Part shown: piece after piece, positions 8,629 to 15,880 of the stretch
Layout: every line of letters begins with the position of its first letter
Position numbering within the stretch: position 1 is the stretch's first letter
From: Silvibacterium bohemicum
GTDB lineage: Bacteria; Acidobacteriota; Terriglobia; Terriglobales; Acidobacteriaceae
DNA length: 64,000 nt
Direction of reading: 5' to 3'
NCBI RefSeq assembly: GCF_001006305.1
Contig: NZ_LBHJ01000018.1
Location: 17,320 to 81,319, forward strand
Made by a program: the position numbers and the translations under genes
Notes under the pieces: model-generated
Databases searched by the model: none
Told to the model about the DNA's origin: nothing
Seen by the model: the letters and a program-made list of their open reading frames with translations, nothing else

Positions 8629-9228
8629 CTACCAAATTTGGCTGGCAATCCACCATCGGTTATTGAAGAAGATCAGACTGGTCGCGCTACGCGTGTGAGG
8701 AATGGTTTCCAGGTCTGACTGCTTCGCACCTTCTCCTCCAATGCCATCCGCGTTCGCCAGCTTGACCCCTTGTGTTGGCCTGTCAATCATAGTCACGTGA
8801 ACGGAGTCGACTTTCACATACCAATCCGTTTTTTGTAAAAGTTCGGTGAGGGCCTGGACCATCTTGTCCAGAGAAAGGGACGAGACTACTTTGGTCCCGT
8901 CGGATTGTGTAAAGACGTAGGAAAAGAGGACATTGGGGAGAAAGAGGGAGCGGAAGCGATCGGAGTTCCAGTCACCCTTGTGTCCGCTTGAGGACTCACC
9001 CATGGCTCTGACAATAGCCTCCGGGGAGGAGACGTCTTCGGGCCGGGCAGCCGGCACTAGTTTGGATAATTGTTCTGCGGTGTAGCTGGTATCGACCCAT
9101 GGCTGAGGCGAGGTTGGGGCTTTGTCTTCCCCGGCAGGAGTTTTGTCCTGACTAAAGGTTGAGGGTGGAAGGAATGCGACAAGAAAGGCGATGACGAAGA
9201 GGTTGAGGGAGAGCTTCGAGGTATTCAT
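8629..9228 (-). CDS. Secreted NTF2/SnoaL-like hypothetical protein
   Basis: The protein has 199 residues with a clear Sec signal peptide (hydrophobic core LFVIAFLVAFL, cleavage probably after TFS). A Pro/Lys-rich linker and then an NTF2-like alpha-beta barrel follow, as judged by RSLFLPNVLFSYVF in the middle and the C-terminal strand SLIFFNNRWWIASQIW. Such secreted NTF2-fold proteins are common in soil Acidobacteria and have no defined activity. The C-terminus is short for the fold; the frame stops right after the last strand and close to a dispersed repeat, so slight truncation is possible. It is a single gene with no obvious partner. Confidence 0.6.
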   Translation of the reverse strand: MNTSKLSLNLFVIAFLVAFLPPSTFSQDKTPAGEDKAPTSPQPWVDTSYTAEQLSKLVPAARPEDVSSPEAIVRAMGESSSGHKGDWNSDRFRSLFLPNVLFSYVFTQSDGTKVVSSLSLDKMVQALTELLQKTDWYVKVDSVHVTMIDRPTQGVKLANADGIGGEGAKQSDLETIPHTRSATSLIFFNNRWWIASQIW

Positions 9229-9633
9229 GCCCTAATTCTAAGGTGCGCGAATTAGAATGTCAGTTGCTATTGATAATGCCGCGTTCGCGGTTGGCGATGA
9301 AGCCGGCGAGATAGGTTACAAGTTCGTCGGTTTAGCCTTGGCCACCATCATATGGATGGCGATGAGGGCTTCTAGATATTAAGTTTGGAGGTGAGGAGGG
9401 TGCGGTAGCGTCGCGTAGTTCTTTGAGCCGCTCTGGGGTAAGGTCTTGCGTTCGAGGCCGAGTTTGTGGGACTGTAGCATGCAGTCCCACTGGTTTCACT
9501 GATCTCTTTTGTTCGTTACCGACCACTGCCCAACAGCTCGTGCAGCTAAAGATTGAGTTAGGGAGGCGCCTTCCCAGAACTAAAAAGCGCACCAGTTGTG
9601 AAGTCGAAGCCGTCTATCAGTAATATGCCCCTA
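9229..9633. other. Gene-free stretch
   Basis: These 405 nt contain only short unsupported frames. A minus-strand run reading TDELVTYLAGFIANRERG (about 9247-9300) could be the C-terminal relic of some enzyme, but no upstream part matches it. Confidence 0.4.
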
Positions 9634-10408
9634 CGAGATATCAACAAGGTGAGCTAGGATCGTGCGGAATATAGCAAATCCTTGCGAAGTACAAAATCCA
9701 CGATGATCCATTTCATTTATTTTGTACAGATACCCGCATTCGTCAAGGCATTTTTGATCTATTGCGGTTGCTTCGAGAATCATTCCGTATTCAGTATTTC
9801 CATACATGTTTTCTTCGGACTCCGCTTTGTCCCAGATCGCGGTGTTTACCGATCCAGGTCCCACGATGATGACATCGATTCCGAAGATTAGTAACTCATG
9901 GCATAGCGATGCCTTCGAGCGCGTGCTTCGAGCGGTATAGGCTCCAAGAAACGAGAAGCCAATCTTTTCAGAAACCGAGCTTATGTTCACGCTTTTAACG
10001 GGGGACAGGACGCTCGCGGTCCGTTCCGAGAAGAGGAGCAAATGCCTCTGTCACCATTAACGGCCCAATAAGATCCACTTCGATCTGCCGCCAGAAATCT
10101 GGGAAGACAGATGCAGTAAGGGGCCCGAAATAACGATGCCCGCGTTATTCACCACTCCAGCCAGAGTGCCAGCGCCGAGCGCATTGTTCACCTTAAGCGC
10201 GGCTCTCTGGACGGCCTCAGAATCTGTCACACCCATCAGCAACGGTGTGAATGCATCGCCGAATTCAACCTAGAACCGTTCAGCATCACTCTGCTTGCGC
10301 ACACTCCCGAAGACTAAATCCCTTCGAGATGAGTGCTTCGCAGATGCCCCAGCCAATGCCCGTTGAAACTCCTGCTACAACTACCGCCTTGCTTCGCGTA
10401 CTGTCACC
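9634..10408 (-). pseudogene. Short-chain dehydrogenase/reductase (SDR) pseudogene
   Basis: Pieces of one SDR lie in order but in different minus-strand frames. They are the nucleotide-binding GVSTGIGWG segment (about 10335-10400), VTDSEAVQRAALKV with NNAG in GVVNNAGIVISG (about 10110-10235), and the catalytic-domain pieces VNISSVSEKIGFSFLGAY and FGIDVIIVGPGSVNTAIWDK (about 9800-10000). The YxxxK region is damaged: AYTARSTRSK stands where A-Y-T-A-S-K-H is expected. Several frameshifts and stops rule out function. It lies directly downstream of a GNAT 5' relic (10415-10486). Confidence 0.8.
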
Positions 10409-10414
10409 TCAATC

Positions 10415-10486
10415 TCAAAGATGTACGATATCCGCATCATGCACGCTACCCGTTTGTATTGACAGTCTTTCTGTGATAATTTTCAT
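10415..10486 (-). pseudogene. GNAT acetyltransferase 5' relic (23 codons)
   Basis: From ATG 10486 the frame reads MKIITERLSIQTGSVHDADI and stops at 10415. It matches the first residues of the intact GNAT gene starting at 23481 (MTLVAEGLSIRRGSAHDVDI). The similarity continues upstream into the promoter region, to about 10540. Everything beyond codon 23 is lost and replaced by the SDR relic. Confidence 0.75.
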
Positions 10487-10540
10487 TTCACTCCTTTTAC
10501 TTCGCTGTTCGCCACGGTCGCTATTACACTGATCAACGAT
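10426..10540 (-). repeat. Duplicated GNAT promoter and 5' region, decayed copy
   Basis: This region resembles 23433-23545 by eye. Shared blocks include GTATTGACAGTC, TTCATTTCACT and ACTGATCAAC in the same order and spacing. The remaining bases to the iminopeptidase gene (10541-10827) hold nothing I recognise. Confidence 0.65.
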
Positions 10541-10827
10541 ACTGCAGAGTTGCATGAATGCGGTTTTCTCGGCTCTGATAGAAAAGATGCAGTACCTGGA
10601 GATTCCTTTTAAAGAATGAATTCTAATTAAGTTAGCGGGAATTGGCGGAAAGCACTGGTTGAACGCCACGCTTTCCCTCCGGATCGAATGCGATAGAGCG
10701 TCGGAATATGAGCGTTTTGTGCATTATGTGTCTTAAGGTACTGTAAAGGCGCACGCGACTACTCCACGTTTCTCTTGATTCGATTGGGTCCGGATCTCAG
10801 TGGTTGGCGACTACCGCGCGGCGCGGG

Positions 10828-11862
10828 TTAGACTGTACGGAGGAAACCGAGAAGATGCCGGAAGTAGACCTCCTGATCGTCCCAGAAGCACATATGGCTG
10901 CCGTTGGGGCAGATGGCGGAGGTGGCGTTGGGCATGAGGGTCGCCATCTTCTTCATGTCCTCGGGGTCCATCTCGTCATAGCGGGCGCCGATGGTGAGGG
11001 CACGGATCTTGATCTCGTGGAGGCGATCCCATCGCTCCCAGTCCTTCATGTTGCCGGTGACCACGAATTCGCTCTTACCCTGCATTTGGTTGTAGATTTT
11101 CAGATTGGCAAGGCGGAAGCTGCGGGTGACAGGCTCGGGCCAAGGATGGGTGCGGCAAAGCATTTGAGGATAGAGATCCTCCATCATGATCTTCTCGTAG
11201 GCCGGATTGTCGTAGTCCTGCTTGGCATCAACGGCATCGAGCTGCGCGATCTTTTCGGGGGAGAGCAGGGTTTGCTTCAGTGTGGCAGTGCGCTTGAGGT
11301 AGGCTTGCATGCCGGCGGCCATATCGGAGATAACGAGGCCGCGAAGGTTCTGCTGGTACTTGAGGGCATAGTCGATGGCGAGCATGCCGCCCCAGGAATG
11401 TCCGAAGAGAACAAAGTGGTCAAGACCGAGGCCGCGGCGGACCTCTTCGACCTCTTCGGTGTAACGCGCAATATTCCAGAGCGAGGGGTCATCGGGGATG
11501 TCGGAGTTGCCGCAGCCTAGCTGGTCGTAGTAGTACATCTCGATGCCGGCCGGGGGGAGGAAGGACTCCATGGCTTCGAGATAGTCATGGGCAAATGCTG
11601 GGCCGCCGTGGAGCAGGAGAACCTTGACCTTGCCGCTGCCAACCTTCTTAGTCCAAACCTTATACTTGCCGCCGACGACGGGGATCATGCGAATGCCTGC
11701 AGTTCGGATGCCGGGAGGATTGAGTGGCTCGCCGGTGGCTGAAACGGTTTCAGGGAATGGGTCGGTGGGGAAGGAGGCTGGTTCAAGTGCCACAGCGGCT
11801 CCGGTGGGAAGGCAGAGCGCGGCGAGGGCTGCAGTGCTGGAGACAAACGTACGACGATTCAT
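10828..11862 (-). CDS. Proline iminopeptidase-family alpha/beta hydrolase, exported
   Basis: The protein has 344 residues. The N-terminus MNRRTFVSSTAALAAL has a twin-arginine-like RR-x-F and a hydrophobic core, suggesting Tat export. The alpha/beta hydrolase core shows the oxyanion motif LLLHGGPA (near 85), the nucleophile elbow GHSWGG (Ser near 155), the acid Asp in ARYDEMDP (near 297) and the base His in GSHMCFWDD (near 324). This is the S33 family layout, in which enzymes release N-terminal proline or cleave related amides. Conserved YYDQLGCGNSD supports the iminopeptidase subfamily. All catalytic residues are present. It stands alone between gene relics, so its role (probably peptide scavenging) is inferred only from family. 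Confidence 0.88.
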   Translation of the reverse strand: MNRRTFVSSTAALAALCLPTGAAVALEPASFPTDPFPETVSATGEPLNPPGIRTAGIRMIPVVGGKYKVWTKKVGSGKVKVLLLHGGPAFAHDYLEAMESFLPPAGIEMYYYDQLGCGNSDIPDDPSLWNIARYTEEVEEVRRGLGLDHFVLFGHSWGGMLAIDYALKYQQNLRGLVISDMAAGMQAYLKRTATLKQTLLSPEKIAQLDAVDAKQDYDNPAYEKIMMEDLYPQMLCRTHPWPEPVTRSFRLANLKIYNQMQGKSEFVVTGNMKDWERWDRLHEIKIRALTIGARYDEMDPEDMKKMATLMPNATSAICPNGSHMCFWDDQEVYFRHLLGFLRTV

Positions 11863-11991
11863 TATCGATTTTCTCTTTCTTACTTAGTTGTTGTAGCCTA
11901 TCGTCGCGAAGGAATTCATGAGCCAGACTACTCAACTTCGATTGGGTACTTGACCATTCAAGATCGCATTGAGTGGCCTGTCCATCAGAAT

Positions 11992-12276
11992 TCAATATGG
12001 CGTACGCGTAAATAACATTGGAAGCACTAGAGGATCTCTAAGAGATCGAATGACAATAGTCAGCAGGCGCACGCCTCGCACATATAAATAATGAATTCTG
12101 GTGCTGTGTCCGATACTCTTCCGAAAGAAAGTGGTGGCGATACTTTGCACTGCCTCTGCAGGCGAAAGGCCTGCTTTAACTAAACGTCCATTTATTAGCC
12201 CCCGAGAGAACCCGTATGGAAGCACTGTTGCTGGGTGGGAGAACTGAATGAACGTTGATAAGTTGAAACCGTCCAC
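11992..12276 (-). pseudogene. Chimeric relic: amidohydrolase fragment joined to CocE-hydrolase fragment
   Basis: The open minus frame joins two unrelated pieces. GRLVKAGLSPAEAVQSIAT resembles ELLIKTGFSPAEAVKIYTS of the amidohydrolase at 19494-21020. GVRLLTIVIRSLRDPLVLPM then continues to TRTPY, which closely matches GVRLQTIVIRSFRDPRALPI and LTRTPY near the start of the CocE hydrolase at 15881-17800. The frame stops right after TRTPY. The best reading is decayed copies of these two genes fused by deletion, not a real protein. Confidence 0.75.
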
Positions 12277-12500
12277 TCGGATATCTGTTTCTAAACGTTC
12301 CAGTTACTCACTACAGAATTATTGCAAATAGTCCAAAGATCGCAGGCACTGTGAGTGCATGCATGGCGCCCGCGGACAATCGTTCCTCATGAAATTTGTT
12401 CTCGGCTTCGTCGAAGAATGACTCCTCACTAGGTTATTCAATTGTTCCACCTGGCACTTGCACAATAGTGACGCTTATGAAGAAAATAGCCATCATTCCG
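12243..12500. repeat. Decayed membrane-protein relic, dispersed repeat copy 1
   Basis: This matches 27010-27268 by eye. Shared blocks include TGAACGTTGATA, CACTCGGAT, TTGCAAATAG and AAAATAGC/AAATAGCG in the same order. On the minus strand it reads AIFFISVTIVQVPGGTIE and later LTVPAIFGLFAIIL, like two membrane segments of a small protein, with stops between. Both copies lie just before an IS3-containing region. Confidence 0.55.
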
Positions 12501-12695
12501 ACACCCTGCGCCAGATAGGTCCCGCTTCGTGCAAGCACCTTATGCGAAGACGGCAACCACTAATGCGAGCAAGGAGCTGCCCATCACTCACCTTGCAGAA
12601 TCTAAAGTGTCCAATTCCAAAATAGGTGGGGACTTCGGTTCCACCCCGGAATCTTATGTCCCAACCTCGACTCACAGTCAAGACGGCCAAAAGCG

Positions 12696-12794
12696 GCTTT
12701 CAATTAATGGGAATGGTCCGCCGCTTATGCTCTCAAGGAGGGGCTTGGGGTATAAGGGGTGCACGGAGGAGACGTCCATGGAACTACACACGAT
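12696..12794 (+). repeat. IS110 5'-end segment, direct copy of a 98-bp inverted repeat
   Basis: This segment is repeated in inverted orientation at 14123-14220 with one indel and one substitution. It spans the IS110 upstream region, the Shine-Dalgarno sequence and the first codons of the transposase. Confidence 0.9.
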
Positions 12795-12995
12795 AGGCAT
12801 TGATCTTGGCAAAACGGTCTTTCATCTGGTTGGCCTGAATGCATGTGGAGAACCCGTGGTGCGGAAGCGGTTTTCTCGATCGCAGCTGCTACACTTCACT
12901 GCGAATCGGAAAGTCGGAGTGATCGGCATGGAAGCTTGTGGCGGAGCGCATTTCCTTGGCCGTGCGTTGCGGGAGCGGGGTCATAACGTGCGATT
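12778..12995 (+). pseudogene. IS110-family transposase, N-terminal fragment
   Basis: The frame starts at ATG 12778 after a strong GGAGGAG Shine-Dalgarno sequence. It reads MELHTIGIDLGKTVFHLVGL, with the first DEDD Asp in GIDLGK and the Glu in VIGMEACGG. After about 72 residues (RALRERGHNVR) an IS3 element begins. A further IS110 piece, PFVKTNKNDYI, appears at 14075-14122 on the other side. The C-terminal serine domain is absent. The copy is inactive. Confidence 0.88.
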
Positions 12996-14074
12996 TGACC
13001 TGAGCCCTCCAGTTCGTCCAAGTGAGAATACGATTTGGACGAGGGAAAGGGATGAGCAGAAGCAAGCACACGGAGGCGGCGATCATTGCCGCGCTGAAGC
13101 AAGTCGAGGCGGGGCGCAAGGTTGAAGATGTAGCCCGCGAGCAAGGTGTTTCCAAGCACACCGTCTACGCCTGGAAGGCGAAGTACGGCGGCATGGATGT
13201 GAGCGAGGCCGAAGAGGTCAAGCACCTCCGGGATGAAAACGCGCGACTGAAGAAGTTCGTCGCCGATCTGAGCCTTGATAAAGACATGCTGCAATCAGTC
13301 ATAAAAAAACTCCCTCGGCTCGTAGCACGAAGGGCAGAAGTAAGGCGCTTGCTGGAGGAGTTCCGGGCCAGCGAGCGCCGCGTCTGCGGGCTGATGGACG
13401 TGCCAAGAATCACTTATCGCTACCAGAGCTGCCGCGACGACGGCGAGCTGCGCGAGCGCCTGTTAGAGCTGGCTAGGGAGAGGCCGCGGTTCGGCTACCG
13501 TCGACTGCACATCTTGCTGCAGCGAGAAGCGGTCACGGTCAACCATAAGAAGGTGCAGCGCGTGTATCGCGAACTGGGACTTACGGTAAAACGCACACGG
13601 CGCAAGCGGCTGGAGCGCCTGCTCCGGCCGCGGCCTGTGCTCACAGCTCCGGGCCAGGAATGGTCGATCGATTTCGCCAGCGATGTGACCGCCGGCAGTC
13701 AACGGATCCGCGTGCTGAGTGCGATCGACAGCTTACCAAGCAGAGCCTGGCCTTGGAAGTAGATACCAGCTTCCCCAGCCGGCGCGTGACCCGAGTGCTC
13801 GACCGAACCATCGGCAGGTATGGCAAACCGCAGGCGATTCGCTGTGATAACGGGCCTGAACTAACCAGTCGGCACTTCCTCGCATGGGCGATCGAGAACA
13901 AGATCGACATCCTGCACATCCATCCCGGAAAGCCTACTGAGAACGCCTATGTCGAGAGCTTCCCCAGACGGCTCCGCGATGAGTGTCTGAACGTGAGCTG
14001 GTTCTGGAACCTGTTCGATGCCCGAAGAAGATCTCTGCCTGGCAGCTGGATTACAACTCCCAGCGCCCGCCGTT
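12996..14074 (+). mobile_element. IS3-family element inserted in IS110, right end missing
   Basis: The left end TGACCTGAGCCCTCC directly follows the IS110 codons. The element carries a fused orfAB with frameshifts and ends at about 14074 inside the OrfB C-terminus, where IS110 sequence resumes. The right terminal repeat is absent, so the junction is a deletion and not a clean insertion. Confidence 0.75.
13052..14074 (+). pseudogene. IS3-family transposase OrfAB, frameshifted and 3'-truncated
   Basis: ATG 13052 follows GAGGGAAAGGG. The OrfA HTH and zipper (KHTEAAIIAALKQVEAG, VSKHTVYAWKAKYGG, ENARLKKFVADLSLDKDML) read straight into OrfB across a run of seven A at about 13306. OrfB shows the HTH_21 segment RPRFGYRRLHILLQREAV and the first catalytic Asp in EWSIDFASD. 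Near 13735 the frame shifts; the core continues as IRCDNGPELTSRHFLAWAIE and ENAYVESFPRRLRDECLN with the second Asp and the Glu. A second shift near 14030 and loss of the C-terminal GYRTP segment leave it inactive. Confidence 0.85.
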
Positions 14075-14122
14075 CGTGAAGACGAACAAGAATGACTACA
14101 TCACTGCTTCCGCAATCGCTTC
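14075..14122 (+). pseudogene. IS110 transposase internal fragment
   Basis: This piece reads PFVKTNKNDYITASAIAS, the conserved IS110 stretch that follows the N-terminal part found at 12778-12995. About 20 residues between the two pieces are missing, as is everything after this fragment. Confidence 0.75.
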
Positions 14123-14220
14123 ATCGTGTGTAGCTCCATGGACGTCTCCTCCGTGCACCCCTTATACCCCAAGCCCCTCCTTGAGAGCATAAGCGGCGGA
14201 CCATTCCATTAATTGAAAGC
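14123..14220 (-). repeat. IS110 5'-end segment, inverted copy
   Basis: This is the reverse complement of 12696-12794 with a one-base deletion and one substitution. Its presence shows that a second, oppositely oriented IS110 start is joined to the interrupted copy. Confidence 0.9.
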
Positions 14221-14323
14221 AAAAGCGGACGCTTACCTACGATCGGAAAACGATCACAACGATAGTGCTCGGGGCTTCCCACTACCTCAGTTGCTCACGC
14301 CCGTTAAGTTGACGATGTCTGCA

Positions 14324-15289
14324 TTAGTTGGCGCTATCCTGCTTTGCAAACGCAAGAGTTTGAGCCTTTGTTGATCTCTCTACGCGCCTCCAGCATAACC
14401 ACATCAAGATCGACGTCAGGATCATCAGCGGTGGTATAAACAGGCCGCCTTCCGGACCGATTTTCCCACCGCTCCAGAGGATAGAACCTGTCAAATGCGT
14501 GGACAGGAGATGCCCTTCTGAGACCAGGCCGCTGTTCGAGGTACCGAAAAAGTAGGTTTCAGCCCAGTCCCAGGCTGTATTGAAGCCGACCGCCCACCAT
14601 AGTGAGCCGGTATACCAGAGGCTAAGGAAAAGGACCATCTCAAACACGAAGGCATTTCCTATATAGAGGAATCCCGCTCTATGTGTTCCGATCAAGAGAG
14701 AAAAGAGGAGCGAGAGGGTCAACGCGGCAAACCAAAAACCAATGCCTCGAGTAAGGGTGAACTGGAGATAACCGCGAAGCAGGGCTATTTCCCAGAAACA
14801 ACCCACGATTAGCGACACAGCCCAAGCCAACGCAAATTTTATGACAGATGTCCCATGCAGTCCGACACCATCAAACATCAGCAGATGAAGGCTCCACAGT
14901 ATCCCTACCAGAATGGACAGTGCGGCGAACCCTGCGACGAGTCCCCAGCACAGATGAATCCAGCCAGAGTTGTCGCCGAAGTTATATGCAGCGATTCTGC
15001 GTCCTTCTACTCTTGCCATGAGAACGGTACTTATCAAGAGAACAGCACTCTGGATCACCTCGCGCGTGAGGTGGTTACCCGGGGTAATGAGATGAGACCT
15101 GCCATTCCAGGCACCGAATATATGCTCCAGCGGCGAGGCAACAGCAGTTTGCAGTGACATGTAAATTGCCGCAAAGAGCAAGATGCCCCAAAGCGATCGA
15201 AGTTCTCCATGACGGAAGAACACATTTATGAGCCTGAATCTCGACGTTTGTTGATAGATTCCTTCTTGTATTCGATTCTTCATGCTCAT
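14324..15289 (-). CDS. CPBP-family intramembrane protease homologue with altered active site
   Basis: The protein has 321 residues and about eight hydrophobic segments. The CPBP (CAAX protease / bacteriocin-processing) signature is recognisable, but key residues differ. Motif 1, normally EExxxRG, reads CFWEIALLRGYL near residue 164, so the second Glu is Ile. Motif 2 keeps a His in LLIGTHRAGF. Motif 3, normally with His before the AWDW stretch, reads VGFNTAWDWAETYFFG, with Asn in that place. The C-terminal GHLLSTHLTG and LWSGGKIGPEGG segments match acidobacterial members as I remember them. Protease activity is therefore doubtful; a membrane scaffold role is equally possible. It is the last gene of the leftward series. 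The start MSMKNR has no competing upstream option. Confidence 0.75.
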   Translation of the reverse strand: MSMKNRIQEGIYQQTSRFRLINVFFRHGELRSLWGILLFAAIYMSLQTAVASPLEHIFGAWNGRSHLITPGNHLTREVIQSAVLLISTVLMARVEGRRIAAYNFGDNSGWIHLCWGLVAGFAALSILVGILWSLHLLMFDGVGLHGTSVIKFALAWAVSLIVGCFWEIALLRGYLQFTLTRGIGFWFAALTLSLLFSLLIGTHRAGFLYIGNAFVFEMVLFLSLWYTGSLWWAVGFNTAWDWAETYFFGTSNSGLVSEGHLLSTHLTGSILWSGGKIGPEGGLFIPPLMILTSILMWLCWRRVERSTKAQTLAFAKQDSAN

Positions 15290-15550
15290 CTATGTCCTAA
15301 TCTTTGGCCTTTACACCCAAGCTTAGCTTACACAAAAAGCGTTAGTGGCTTGAGAGCCATAATGGCGGCGCAGATTGTTCGCGATCAGGTGAGGTCGTGG
15401 GAGGCACCGTCAAATTAATGATCGAGTTGCATCCTCGATGCGGGCAGGAGTTCGGGAGTTCGTTGCGATCCCATGTCCTCAGGAAGTGGATCTACAATTC
15501 CGATAGCATGCCAGAGCTGGGGTGCATGTGTGAGCAGACGCCGACAGCCA

Positions 15551-15613
15551 CCTCTTTCCGCGGCCCAGAATCAATAGGTTCTTGATCTGCTGCTGTAGTC
15601 TTTTGAAGAGGTG
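15551..15613 (+). repeat. Dispersed ~60-nt repeat, copy 2
   Basis: Partner of 8502-8562. It lies directly 3' of the glycoside-hydrolase-like relic. The rest of 15290-15550 shows nothing recognisable. Confidence 0.6.
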
Positions 15614-15639
15614 TAGACGAGCATTGCGGGGTCCGCAGA

Positions 15640-15863
15640 TTCGCGACGACTCGACTGATCAAATCGAAACGATAGGGGAGGTCAATTGGATCCGCATAGG
15701 TGTGGACCGCCCCAGGTTCTATCTGGGATTGCGCTTCAAGCATCTGAGAAAATAGGAGCAAAGCGATAAGCGCCTGAAACTCGAGGCAGCTCTTAAATCG
15801 ACGTGCATGAATCAAAAGGCAATCTCCATCTTCTTCTGCTGGCCAAAAGAACATCCTTGCCAT
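15640..15863 (-). pseudogene. Secreted protein 5' relic, possibly GH43-like
   Basis: The minus frame opens with a signal-like segment (LEFQALIALLLFSQMLEAQS) followed by GAVHTYADPIDLPYRFDL. As I remember it, the ADPIDLPYRF pattern is how several acidobacterial family 43-type glycosidases begin after their signal peptide. The expected continuation (EAADPT) is absent and the frame runs into the dispersed repeat. About 60 codons of the original gene remain. Family assignment is tentative. Confidence 0.35.
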
Positions 15864-15880
15864 AATGGACGAATCTATTG

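Noticed and set aside
10804-11520. Plus-strand frame of 238 aa
   Set aside because: Antiparallel to the proline iminopeptidase gene with complete catalytic triad; His/Val/Gly-rich shadow.
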